DNA of 64,000 nucleotides. Source: Molanna angustata. Lineage: Eukaryota; Arthropoda; Insecta; Trichoptera; Molannidae. Numbering within the stretch: the first letter of the stretch is position 1; the number at the start of each line of letters is the position of its first letter. Below the pieces are notes generated by a model. That model searched no databases. It was not told the DNA's origin and was given only the letters and a program-made list of their open reading frames with translations. The stretch lies in NCBI GenBank assembly GCA_963576475.1, contig OY754970.1, positions 27,896,591 to 27,960,590 on the forward strand, read 5' to 3'. Positions 55,331 through 64,000 of the stretch are shown here, piece by piece. The translations under genes and the position numbers were made by a program.

Positions 55331-56164
55331 ATATCAGTGTAAATATAACAGTTCTCAGATTATTTTTGACTAAGCTCTCGCAATGGACCAATGAATTATT
55401 ATAACAATCTAGCAATCACAACACTAAACGAAACTGTTCTATTATCAGTCTATATTTTATTGTAATCCATTGCATAATTGAATTGGTAACCAGGAATAAA
55501 ATTTTTGGAACCTTCAGTATATCCCTAGGGCCGAGTAAAAGAGATGGGACAATGGCTTGTGTCTTCTGTTCCCCTTAACTTAACGGACTTGCATCGTTGA
55601 TAAATTAGTTATGACATCCAACGAAAATCGGAATTTCAATAAATCAATTAGTAGTGACATACAACGGGCTACTCTGTACATATATATTTTTTTTGTTTTA
55701 ACAAAAGTACATAAAAATGAACGAATGATTACCAGCTTCGATTTACAAAGGTTAGCATAATTTTTATTTTAATAAATACAAATGTCAACACACTTATTTT
55801 TTAGGAAAATAATGTTGTAGGTCGAGCGATGAGGACCTTGTCAAGTTCGCTACAGGTTCTTCTATCACTGAAGCCCTTCGATCTGTCCAATTATGGAGGC
55901 GGACGATTAGGCGGGTGATCAACAAAACCCTGCGGGTTTTATTTGGTTTCACCCCGTGTTGAAATATTTTGTTGAAAAAAAAATTAAACCATTTTGAAAA
56001 AAAAAAAATTTATCAAAAATCTGTTTGATGAATTATAAAAAAAAGTAATAACATTTCTATATGTAACGCGTTAAAGTGATCATAATAAGTTTAAACAAGG
56101 TGCACTTTTTCTTTCAGATATAGATACAGATATAAATACATACGGACATAACGATTTTTATAAT
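55331..56164. other. No gene recognised
   Basis: A balanced patch at 55815-55960 (GAGCGATGAGGACCTTGTCA, GGCGGACGATTAGGCGGGTG) has no supported frame. The rest is A/T-rich. Confidence 0.35.
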
Positions 56165-56595
56165 AAAGGTGACCCAGCTCGGGGATGACATCTGTGCGAG
56201 AACACTATCACCTCATGTTTACTTTTGCTTTCATTGTTTACAAATAAACCAACCTGTCAATAGATGGCGTTACAAAAAAGTTTCTTCGTTACTTCATAGA
56301 TGGCAATAGTAAAAATATTACACATTATTAAAATATATAGAACTATTAAAAAAATGCATTGATTAGGGTAATCAATAAGACGGCACAATTGGTGAACGTT
56401 GCACAAGCGCATAAAGTATTCACGTAAACCAGCCGATGACAGGTCGTAAGCCCTGTAGGTGCCTTAAGTTCCTGGTTCTCCTATAATATTTCAACTTCTC
56501 TATTGAGATGTTAAAAAAAATCTCAAAAAAAATAATATTTGACTCCCGACAGGAAAAAAAATAATTGCTTGCGTTTATGCAACCTTTAAAACAAA
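56165..56595 (+). repeat. Dispersed repeat family R, copy 4
   Basis: AAGGTGACCCAGCTCGGGGA, ATAGATGGCGTTACAA, GGTGAACGTTGCACAAGCGC, ACCAGCCGATGACAGGTCGT, CCTGGTTCTCCTATAATATT, CAACTTCTCTATTGAGATG, TTTGACTCCCGACAGG and GCTTGCGTTTATGCAACC. This is the most complete uninverted copy and gives the family order. Confidence 0.85.
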
Positions 56596-56719
56596 TTCGA
56601 TATATTGATAAATTCGATTTATTGATATATTAATAGGTATAAGACAACTCACGTGTTTTTTTTTTCGTTTACCTTCTTTTCACTTTTATCAGAACCATTT
56701 TCAATCCTTGATTTTATTA

Positions 56720-57000
56720 ATAGCTGTGAGGCACCGGCTTATAATAGTGCTTCCACACTTTTCTATTATTGTTTTCGAGTGTCCCAGAAGAGCCGGGTAA
56801 TCGAAAATACAACAGGCAACAATAACATCTCACATAGTTCAGCAATGAGGTTCACCACCCATTCTGAATATAGTGCCTTTTTAGGTGAGACGAGACTGGT
56901 GTGTAGGTATACACAGATATGTTGTGCTCCCTTTTATAAGGCAATGCACACCCGCACACCTTTCGCTGGTTACCCCACATTGTGGGATATGCCGTGATGG
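56720..57000 (+). repeat. Dispersed repeat family S, copy 2
   Basis: TTTTCGAGTGTCCCAGAAGA, TCAGCAATGAGGTTCACCAC, TTTTTAGGTGAGACGAGACT and CACACCTTTCGCTGGTTACC, ending GTGGGATATGCCGTGATGG. It is the reverse complement of 39230-39515 in order. Confidence 0.7.
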
Positions 57001-57760
57001 TATGAATGAATGAATTTTATTAATAGACAAGATATCAAAGAAAAATACGATCTCAGTTATGGCATTCCATTTGTGGAATCGATTTCTTTGGGTAAATAAG
57101 TACCTACTAGATGTAAATTTCAAATTTCTCGTTTTTCTCCCCAAGAACCAAAAGGGTTGTTATATTTAAAGGGTTGATAGAAGAAAATTAGTTTTATTTC
57201 GTTACCGCGCATATAATGGAACTGGGGGATCTAATTAAGAAAGATAGCCAACTTTATGACGAGAAAATATAATATCATATAAATCTAGTTACCTTCTTTT
57301 ATATAATTATTTAAGTACCGCTGTTAATCAAAGCACTTTGTGACGATGGAAAACATGATTTATGATGTCGTTTTGTAAGAGATTTGTCTACTTAATAAGA
57401 AACATGCGCTAGATGAAATTTTATTCGTATGCTATACGTATAAAATTCCATCAAGCTACAATATAAAAAAATATCAAGCACGTAGGTATATTATAATTTC
57501 TTCATTTATTTTTATTGATTAATTTTGCCAAAAATCGGTTTGCGTTATAAACGTCGCTTAATGATATCACCTGAAATATTTTCTGTTATTTTTTTATCAC
57601 ATCATATTTTACAATGATACCAACAAGTTATTGATGCCCAACTAGGAAACCATGTTCAAGGACTAGTACTTTACAATTTTATAGTGACATATTACTTATG
57701 AACTGGGTGATGATATTTTCCTCTCTACATTAACTAGGCATAAAATCAAAATACTTTCTT
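57001..57760. other. No gene recognised
   Basis: A/T-rich non-coding DNA; no repeat partner in the window. Confidence 0.4.
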
Positions 57761-57764
57761 CTTA

Positions 57765-57912
57765 TATTTTACTAATTGCATTGACACCTTCGGTAAACTT
57801 CTTAAGACTGCCTTGTTTCGTAGAGCCAACAAATAAGCTACAGCGCCCTTGGAGTGATCTTGTATCACTAAACGGCGCTTTATAAATTTTAAATATTATT
57901 ATTATTACTAAC
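57765..57912 (+). pseudogene. LINE C-terminus and 3' end with (ATT)n tail
   Basis: The plus strand reads FGKLLKTALFRRANK then a stop, followed by GGCGCTTTATAAATTTTAAA and ATTATTATTATT. A short F..LLKT.LFR end plus a GCGC.TTATAAAT 3' UTR and ATT tail is typical of CR1-like LINEs. The piggyBac element begins a few bases downstream. Confidence 0.65.
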
Positions 57913-58048
57913 CTCTAACCTCCTCAGGCCCAGAGACTTTTTTTTTTTTTTAAAGTGGCGAAATTTTGAATTCTGTGTGAAAATAATATTTAAAAAATTT
58001 CTAAGAAGAAATTTTTTTTTTAAATTTCAGCTTTTCCGGAAAATCGTA

Positions 58049-58066
58049 TGTCCCCTCTAGGGGACA
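58049..58066. promoter_or_regulatory. Subterminal palindrome of the piggyBac, inner left
   Basis: TGTCCCCTCTAGGGGACA followed by TTGGGCCTCG. The inverted counterpart is at 60204-60231 (CCCAATGTCCCCTGTAGGGG). It is a candidate transposase-binding site. Confidence 0.6.
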
Positions 58067-58282
58067 TTGGGCCTCGAGACTGATTTTGTAAAAGGAAAGA
58101 ATAAATATCAGTATCTCATTTTCAGTTCATTGAAAATCACAATTATTAAGCATAAAATTTTGGAAATAAAACTACTTATTCTTTCATATAATTTTGTTTA
58201 TTCAAAGAGATCAAAGTTTATTCAAAGAATGTAAAAGAAAAATAAAAAAATGTCAATATTAAAAATGGAAATCATAAAATAA

Positions 58283-60018
58283 TTAAACTTCGTGATAGAG
58301 TTGAAAGCAGTTCCTGTTATCTTGTAAACAAAGAAACACTTTGCATGTAGAACATTGCACGCGTGCTTTATTTGCTGAACATCCAGGTAAACGACACCGA
58401 TTTTTTGTTAGAGGATTTGGAAATACTGGTAAATGCAGTACATTTTTTTTCCTTAGCGCATCAGGTGGATGTGGAATTTTGGATTTTGAGCGCTTCAAGG
58501 GTGGTTCTTCTGGTTGATAATCTGAATCATAATCTGGAATATTTCCATCAGAAAGATGTTCTTGAATCTGGATTTTAAAATCTAAATAATCCATAATTTC
58601 TCTTCTTGGCATGTTCAATTTTCTTTGATCTCGTCTATATTCTATCCATGAAGCTGCTATGGCAAAATCAAAGAAGTGCATCATCAGTCGCACGGTCCAT
58701 TTCTTGGTACGCGCACCTATTCTGTAGGTGCTGATAACTCTATCAAGAAAATCAACACCTCCCATATTAGTGTTATATGCACTTACCAGAGCTGGACGGT
58801 TCACCATTATATATGCACCATCTTTTTTTGACCAGCGACGACACAAGTCTGATGGAGATTTGCCTTCCTTACTCGATATTAAGGTAACAGGCCTATTATC
58901 GAACCATTTGACTATAGCTATTTGGCCATCACTCCTCACAGATTGGTCAATACTTCCTCGTCCATCCTTTTTCATTTCCAAGTCTGATCTTAGTTTGCAG
59001 TTCTTGGGAATCCGATTATTTTGAATAGTTCCAGTAGCTTGACATTCCGCTTTTATGTGAAGCATATCCAAAAGTGGTATGGATGTAAAATACCTATCTA
59101 AATAAAGAGTGACTCCTGGTGGAAGAGTTTCAGTTAAACGAATAACAGTCTTTCCTCCGACGTCTAAGCTTGAGTATTCGTTACCCGAAATAGTTGTATC
59201 TCCTTTACCCTGATATAGGAAAAAATCCAACGGTAAACCATCTGGAGCAGCGGCAACCATATTTTTCAAACCACATGGGTTTGGCTTGTTTCTAATAAAT
59301 TGCCTTGCAACCATTTTACCCCAAAACGGAATCATCTGCTCGTCGATAGAAATTGCCGATGAACGTGGATTCAATCTGCATCCATTTTGTATCACCTTTA
59401 TCATGGGTTGTACCTTCCAAAACTTATTCTCATTTTTTTCCTCCATAGAAACTTTTGCATCATCTCGAATTTTAAGGTTTCCTCTAATTTTAAAGTACCT
59501 ACTACGAGCCATTTTATCTGCTATCATTGGCACTCTTGTGTTTGCTGCCCAGTACATTCTAATTCTAGGAAATTGTAAATATGACATGATAATTGTCAAT
59601 CCCACAAATGTTTTCATTTCAGAGACTGAACAATTCAGTGGTACACCAGATTCCTGTAAATATCTTTGATTGGTGTGAGTGCAAAGGGCGTCAAAAATTT
59701 CATGAGGAATGTATTTACAAAAATAGTCGTATGGAGGAAGGTTCACTGCATTTAGATTTGTCTCTTCGTATTCAGGAGCAGGTGGTAGTGGATTGAAGTC
59801 GTCACTTTTCTTCCAAAAATCACGCCTGAAATTATTCTCAGGTTCTGTAACACTGCTAATTGGTTGTTCATCTTCAGCTACTATTTCATCATCACTGGAC
59901 ACCGACAATTCAATATTCTCTTCAAAAGTTGGATCGATGTCTTCATCATCACTTAGGTCAATATCCGAAACTTCTCCATCAACCTCTAAATTTACAAAAT
60001 TTGCAAATGAAGCGGAAT
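58283..60018 (-). CDS. piggyBac transposase, main exon
   Basis: A DDD/D transposase that cuts and pastes the element. The open frame runs to a TTG at 60028; numbering below is from there (581 residues). It has an acidic N-terminus (DIDLSDDEDID), a transposase core with SIDEQMIPFWGK (D229), LYLDRYFTS (D311) and GGVDFLDR (D426, D429), matching the catalytic aspartates of the family. A C-terminal Cys-rich domain, C545, C550, C559, C562, C567, C574 and H579, follows. The first Met is at 138, after conserved sequence, so translation must begin upstream. TTTGTTTTCAG at 60019-60029 is a good splice acceptor, so this is taken as exon 2 starting at 60018. The frame is open to the stop, with length normal for the family. 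Whether it is active depends on exon 1. Confidence 0.92.
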
Positions 60019-60212
60019 CTGAAAACAAATTAAAATATTTATTAATTTTTGTGAATATTTTTGTAACATGTCAATGCATGCATAAGTAATCTGATATTGC
60101 TGCAAAATCAATAAGAAAACAGAAATTTCTTACGATAAAATAAAACAATCGAGTAATCTAAAACATTCTGTATTCTTGATTCAATCTTGCATTTTGCTTT
60201 GCCTAGGCCCAA

Positions 60213-60230
60213 TGTCCCCTGTAGGGGACA
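60213..60230. promoter_or_regulatory. Subterminal palindrome of the piggyBac, inner right
   Basis: TGTCCCCTGTAGGGGACA preceded by TAGGCCCAA, the mirror of the left inner site. A third, imperfect copy (TGTCCCCCACAGGGGAC) lies at 60574-60590 next to the right TIR. Confidence 0.6.
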
Positions 60231-60376
60231 TCCAAACTTGGCGGCTCACTGTTATTGTAAATTTTAAATTTTCTAAAAATGTAAACAGCATCTACGTAAA
60301 ATGAATATTTTTGAATGTAATCACAGAAAAAAATACTAAAAATAAAAAAAAGAAAATAGAAAAAAAATGAACTTAC

Positions 60377-60419
60377 TTAGTTGATCACCAGAAAATTAAG
60401 TTTTTCTTGAAGACGACAT
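60377..60419 (-). pseudogene. Candidate first exon of the piggyBac transposase, stop at codon 8
   Basis: The minus strand has ATG TCG TCT TCA AGA AAA, then ACT and TAA, then an open stretch ending CAACTAA before GTAAGT. Joining this 43 nt exon to 60018 over a 358 nt intron (GT...AG) keeps the phase exactly, and codons after the stop read FSGDQLN into the main exon. The TAA would be a nonsense mutation that silences this copy. Exon assignment is inference from splice sites and phase; another start is possible. Confidence 0.45.
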
Positions 60420-60610
60420 TTTGACACATTAAAAAAATATCAACTGATTTTTATTTAAATTTATTGTTGGTAAAATTCAATACTGCCATCTTTTGGTGAT
60501 TAGTTGCACACTTTTGTAAACTAAATTAAGTAGGTGATAAGGTAGGAAACTTCTTTTTTGAAAGTATATTTTATGTCCCCCACAGGGGACGCGGGGCCCG
60601 AGGAGGCTAA

Positions 60611-62700
60611 TTCAATATACATCTAAATCTACATAGCTAATTTATTTTAATATTCACTAAATCATTAAAAGATAAAACTAAATTTATATTTATTACTAAA
60701 TTTTAGACATTTTTCTATTTAAAAACTGATGTTTTAAAGAATTTTATCTTCTGAATCATTGTACATAGGTACTTTTAAGGATATGGGCAGCGAAATAAAT
60801 ACAAAGTTTTTTCAATATTTATACAATGGACACACTTACACATGGTTTTAATAAGTTACTTTACGCAAATTATACTTTTTTGTTGTTGTTTTGCTTTATT
60901 TTTATTTGTCTACATAGAGTAATTTTGCTTTTATTTTCTCTTCATTTTTTGTGTCAAATTATTTGCTTATTTCGTTATCATTAATAATCAATTGTCATTT
61001 TTAAATTTATACTACTCCATTGAATTTGCTTTTTGTATTTGTATATGTAATTAATGTGTGTACTTACCTATTATTCTTGTTGTGCCAACTCTATATACTT
61101 ACCAATGAATATGTAAATGCCCCACTAAGGGCGTACATGTGCATAATTTAAATAAATAATATTGAAGAATATTTAATTCATAAAAGCATCGATAGGTTTA
61201 AAAGTTGTTTTATTTTGAAATCAAACATACTAATACTGGTCATCACAACTACATGTTCATAAATATTTTTAGTATGACATTGACGTAAAAATAATGTAAA
61301 ACAACACGTCGTTGAGTCCTATAGTTTTTACATGATATACAATTTAATATTTATTCTGCGGCATTAGAGAATCTCAAAATAATTCACATATTATTTTTGT
61401 TTTTTTTTTAATTACAATTGCCATTTAAAACTGTTTCAGTCTTGAATATTTATAAGTGAATTTTTTTCATCAGTTAATTAAGTATTGTTCTCTTATTAAC
61501 GAGTAGGTAGGTACTCAAGTACCACTAATTTAACTCGACGAATATAAAATATAAAGTAATGGGAATTTCTTGTTAATCCATTAATCGTGAAGAATCCGTC
61601 ACTCATTCATTATTTCCTTTTAATCACAATGGCTCCATTTGGAAGCTGTGACGCTCCTCTCTCATTCTCCTATCCGGCTGACGGAGTCTTTAAGAAGAAA
61701 ACCTTCACTTCCTACCCTAGCTGCTGGTCACCCTCCTCAACCCGCCTCCCAACCTTTCAAATAATCAACAATCTCTATAGGGTTACACTTACATCTAGTT
61801 TTACATAATTAATTCATTTTAAAATACACATATTTCGTATTCGCAAGCAGAACAATGTAATTTTATTAATTCATACTCTAAATTTGTTACATTATTTATT
61901 TTATTAACAGAGTTAATATCATAAACATACACAGAATTAGTTTTATTCAAAGATCTTTTATTATTTATTTAATATTGGAATTTCATTCAATAATCACCAA
62001 GCCAAAAGTGAAGCTATAATTTGTCAATTTTATTAGTATTTGGTGGTTAGGAAATATCTCATTGTTTCTAAAACATCGTGTTTTTAAATATTATTAAGAA
62101 ATAAAATTTAATTCTGGAATCGTCAAACTTAAGTTCAAGTTCAATTTTTTTACATAATAATGATAAAATTTATAAGAATTTAAGGTTCACCATCACCTAA
62201 TTGTTTCGATATCTCGATATCTGCATATAAATTTTACCAATTACATTTTATTTAGAGACACGTTAAATATGAACAAATTGCTCTATAGAAAATGGTATGG
62301 TTTAAGCAATAATTCTTACAATATCACCAAGAAATACCACAAAATGATGAAATAAACCAGTGAAAAAGAGATTTTATTTTTTATTTACACGCTACAGACT
62401 TGTTTTTTTTTCGTTTACTCTCGTGTAATCACATTATATCTTTCTCTTAAACCAAATGACTTTGAAAGTTATGAACTTATAAAACTGAAAAGTTATAGAT
62501 GAGCAAAAAAGCGAGTTACGTATGCATCGCATTCGCTGCTGTCACAAGCAAATGCGTATAATTACAAATTGTACCAAAATGTAATTCCTGTTTCAATCAA
62601 GGTAGATTTTGTAAATATGCTAACTTGACATAGCAGCGTCTTTATCTCTCGTTTACTTAAAATAAAAATAATCATCGACAAATTCATATAAATATATTAA
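60611..62700. other. No gene; a LINE tail-like relic near 61.0-61.17 kb
   Basis: CCCCACTAAGGGCGTACATG and AATTTAAATAAATAATATT near 61115-61170 resemble a plus-strand LINE 3' end. The 73-codon frame at 61587-61808 (GGAAGCTGTGACGCTCC) has no recognised domain. The rest is A/T-rich. Confidence 0.4.
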
Positions 62701-62704
62701 TTAT

Positions 62705-63020
62705 TGAACTAGTTGCATGTAACACACGAGATCCAACTGTCGATGGCGATAGTATGTATGTATAGTTGAAGAATAAGTACCAAACTATGAACATTTAAAC
62801 ACAAATAGTTGGAAACAAAACATGTAGAAATGTATGTCAGGATATTATGATAGTATGGAGGTCAGTCCTTTTTTCTTACCCAGAATATGAAAACAGCATG
62901 ATGGCATGTATGTATGTTTGAAGATTAAGTATCAAACTATTAAGTCTTCTTAGATATTGTGTATAGGCCACTGCCATACAAATTCTATGAAACGATGTTG
63001 TCAGTAAATTCAATTTTTAT
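62705..63020 (-). repeat. Dispersed repeat family D, copy 4 (minus)
   Basis: CTAGTTGCATGTAACACACG, AGATCCAACTGTCGATGGCG, GGAGGTCAGTCCTTTTTTC, AACAGCATGATGGCATGTAT and CAGTAAATTCAATTTTTATT are the complement of the 18660-19000 unit in order. Confidence 0.75.
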
Positions 63021-63173
63021 TTGAGATATACTATCACAATGTTCATATTTTATATAGAAAATTAAGTGAGATAAAATAAAGTGCCTTACTTTTTTTCACC
63101 GAATTTTTCTATCATTAGTTTTTAACGTGTTGATTTTGATCTCACAAAAAATATACAATAATATTTGGGAATC

Positions 63174-63456
63174 TTCTTTCTTTCCCCTTAGCGCTTTTGT
63201 CCCGTTTCTATCGGGGTACGCTTTGACCATGATCCTGGAATTGGCGAGTCTGGTTATTACATTGAAGCGACTGCCATCTGACCTTGGTAACCCTTTGAAA
63301 GGGGAACCAGACAAATTGGATCATGGCTACACATAGCTAGTGATATTAATCCGCACATAGTTTTTTTTAAAATCCATAGGTGCGTGCCCCGCCCAGATTC
63401 GAACCGTCGACCTCACGCATGTGAAGCGACGATATTACCGCTCGGCTATCACCGCT
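63174..63456 (-). mobile_element. tRNA-derived SINE with perfect 17 bp target-site duplication
   Basis: AATAATATTTGGGAATC occurs at 63157-63173 and 63457-63473 and frames a 283 bp insertion. On the minus strand it starts with a tRNA-like head: GATAGCCGAGCGGTAATATC (A-box), CGCTTCACATGCG (anticodon-like arm) and GACGGTTCGAATCTGGGCGG (B-box). The body includes TCTGGTTCCCCTTTCAAAGG, with a GGGGAAAGAAAGA end. The identical duplications suggest a young insertion. It is a separate family from the other SINEs here. The head does not fold into a closed tRNA, so it is not a tRNA gene. Confidence 0.92.
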
Positions 63457-63473
63457 AATAATATTTGGGAATC

Positions 63474-64000
63474 AAATGAAAATAATAATTGAAAATTCAG
63501 GTCTTTGTCATAGAATTACTGTCACCCCATTTAAATAAATACAAGTCGGTTTATAGGTAGAGCAATGAAGTCCCGCTAAAGTTTCCCATAGCTGTAAATG
63601 CTTTATATGAGACCGTGCAGTAGACGGACTGGTCTCATTTATAAGAAGAACAGTCGAACTCCTTTCATACAGTGGACCCACCCACATCCGGCCCGAAATG
63701 GAGTTGTATTATTTACTGGTGTACGTGATATTTGGTACTCATTTGTACCTACCGCCGCCCGCCTTCGAATGATGGAAACCTGATAATATGACTCGATTGC
63801 GAAAAAAATATTGTCAAATATAACGGAAGAATGATTTTAACCATCTAAAATTACTTTGTTTTAACCAAAAGTGAATTATTTGATACGACCAGTTTCGAAA
63901 AGAGCTCTTTTTTTCAGGACAATTGATTACTTTTTCATCCCATCCATAATTGACTTAATGAAGAAGTGGTCGTTTCGTAACCTAAACGTATTAAATAACT
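63474..64000. other. No gene recognised at the window end
   Basis: A balanced patch at 63590-63780 (CGTGCAGTAGACGGACTGGT, ACCCACCCACATCCGGCCCG) includes a 61-codon frame without a recognised domain. The final 200 bp are A/T-rich. Confidence 0.35.

Larger units (their letters stand above)
57919..60606 (-). mobile_element. piggyBac element with TIRs, 2.7 kb
   Basis: The ends are CCTCCTCAGGCCC (57919) and, complemented, CCTCCTCGGGCCC (60606), 13 bp with one mismatch. Both sides are flanked by CTAA (57915-57918 and 60607-60610), a 4 bp duplication like the TTAA of piggyBac but with C first. Subterminal palindromes TGTCCCCTCTAGGGGACA (58049-58066), TGTCCCCTGTAGGGGACA (60213-60230) and a variant at 60574-60590 lie inside. 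One transposase gene runs on the minus strand. The element looks structurally complete. Confidence 0.9.

Noticed and set aside
59286..59669. 127-codon plus-strand open frame
   Set aside because: Antisense shadow of the piggyBac transposase.
63380..63456. Possible tRNA gene on the minus strand
   Set aside because: It is the head of a 283 bp SINE framed by a 17 bp target duplication, and the cloverleaf does not close.

Overview
This 64 kb window looks like gene-poor nuclear DNA from an insect, most probably a moth or butterfly. That assignment is an inference from strong AT richness, the abundance of GTAGGTACCTAC and ACATACATACCTAC words, and the mix of element families: tRNA-headed SINEs, a non-autonomous Helitron ending in CTAG, RTE-like and CR1-like LINE tails, an RNase H-bearing I-group LINE, hAT and piggyBac. 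No exon of a host gene, no conserved host domain, no rRNA, no convincing functional tRNA gene and no CRISPR array was recognised. The sequence reads as intergenic or intronic DNA built by nested transposon insertion.

Layout. 1-12 kb: AT-rich background with a decayed RTE-like RT tail (about 2 kb), a 220 bp fold-back (5.4-5.7 kb), an RTE-like LINE tail with a 16 bp target-site duplication (7.7-8.1 kb), a dispersed repeat (9.3-9.8 kb) and a tRNA-derived SINE (9.85 kb). 12.5-14.6 kb: an internally deleted hAT with perfect 16 bp TIRs beside a MITE. 14.6-20 kb: (AC)n, SINEs, a 240 bp inverted repeat, a 5'-truncated LINE inserted in a ~340 bp repeat unit, and another LINE tail. 22.2-27.8 kb: a full-length 5.6 kb non-LTR retrotransposon on the minus strand, bounded by a 14 bp target-site duplication, with an intact 1240-residue ORF2 and a frameshifted ORF1. 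28-44 kb: LINE tails, MITEs, palindromic fold-backs, tandem repeats and copies of a dispersed family marked by GACGAAGTTGG. 45-46.5 kb: a 5'-truncated CR1-like LINE. 48-48.9 kb: a GC-rich, probably LINE-derived island. 50-55 kb: SINEs, a Helitron and an 83 bp tandem array made from a LINE coding tail. 56-60.6 kb: another GACGAAGTTGG-family copy, a LINE 3' end and a 2.7 kb piggyBac with TIRs, subterminal palindromes and a long transposase exon. 62.7-63.5 kb: a dispersed repeat and a SINE with a perfect 17 bp target-site duplication.

The proteins that can be read all belong to mobile elements. ORF1 (RNA-binding, zinc-knuckle) and ORF2 (endonuclease, reverse transcriptase, RNase H) of the large LINE would act together in target-primed reverse transcription, but this copy has an ORF1 frameshift and a His-to-Gln change at the presumed endonuclease catalytic His. 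The piggyBac transposase keeps its catalytic Asp residues and Cys-rich tail, but its inferred first exon has a stop at codon 8. The tRNA-headed SINEs depend on LINE machinery in trans, and the MITEs and Helitron on transposases or Rep/helicase not encoded here. Nothing in the window clearly amounts to a new biological system; the most informative features are element structure, nesting and decay.
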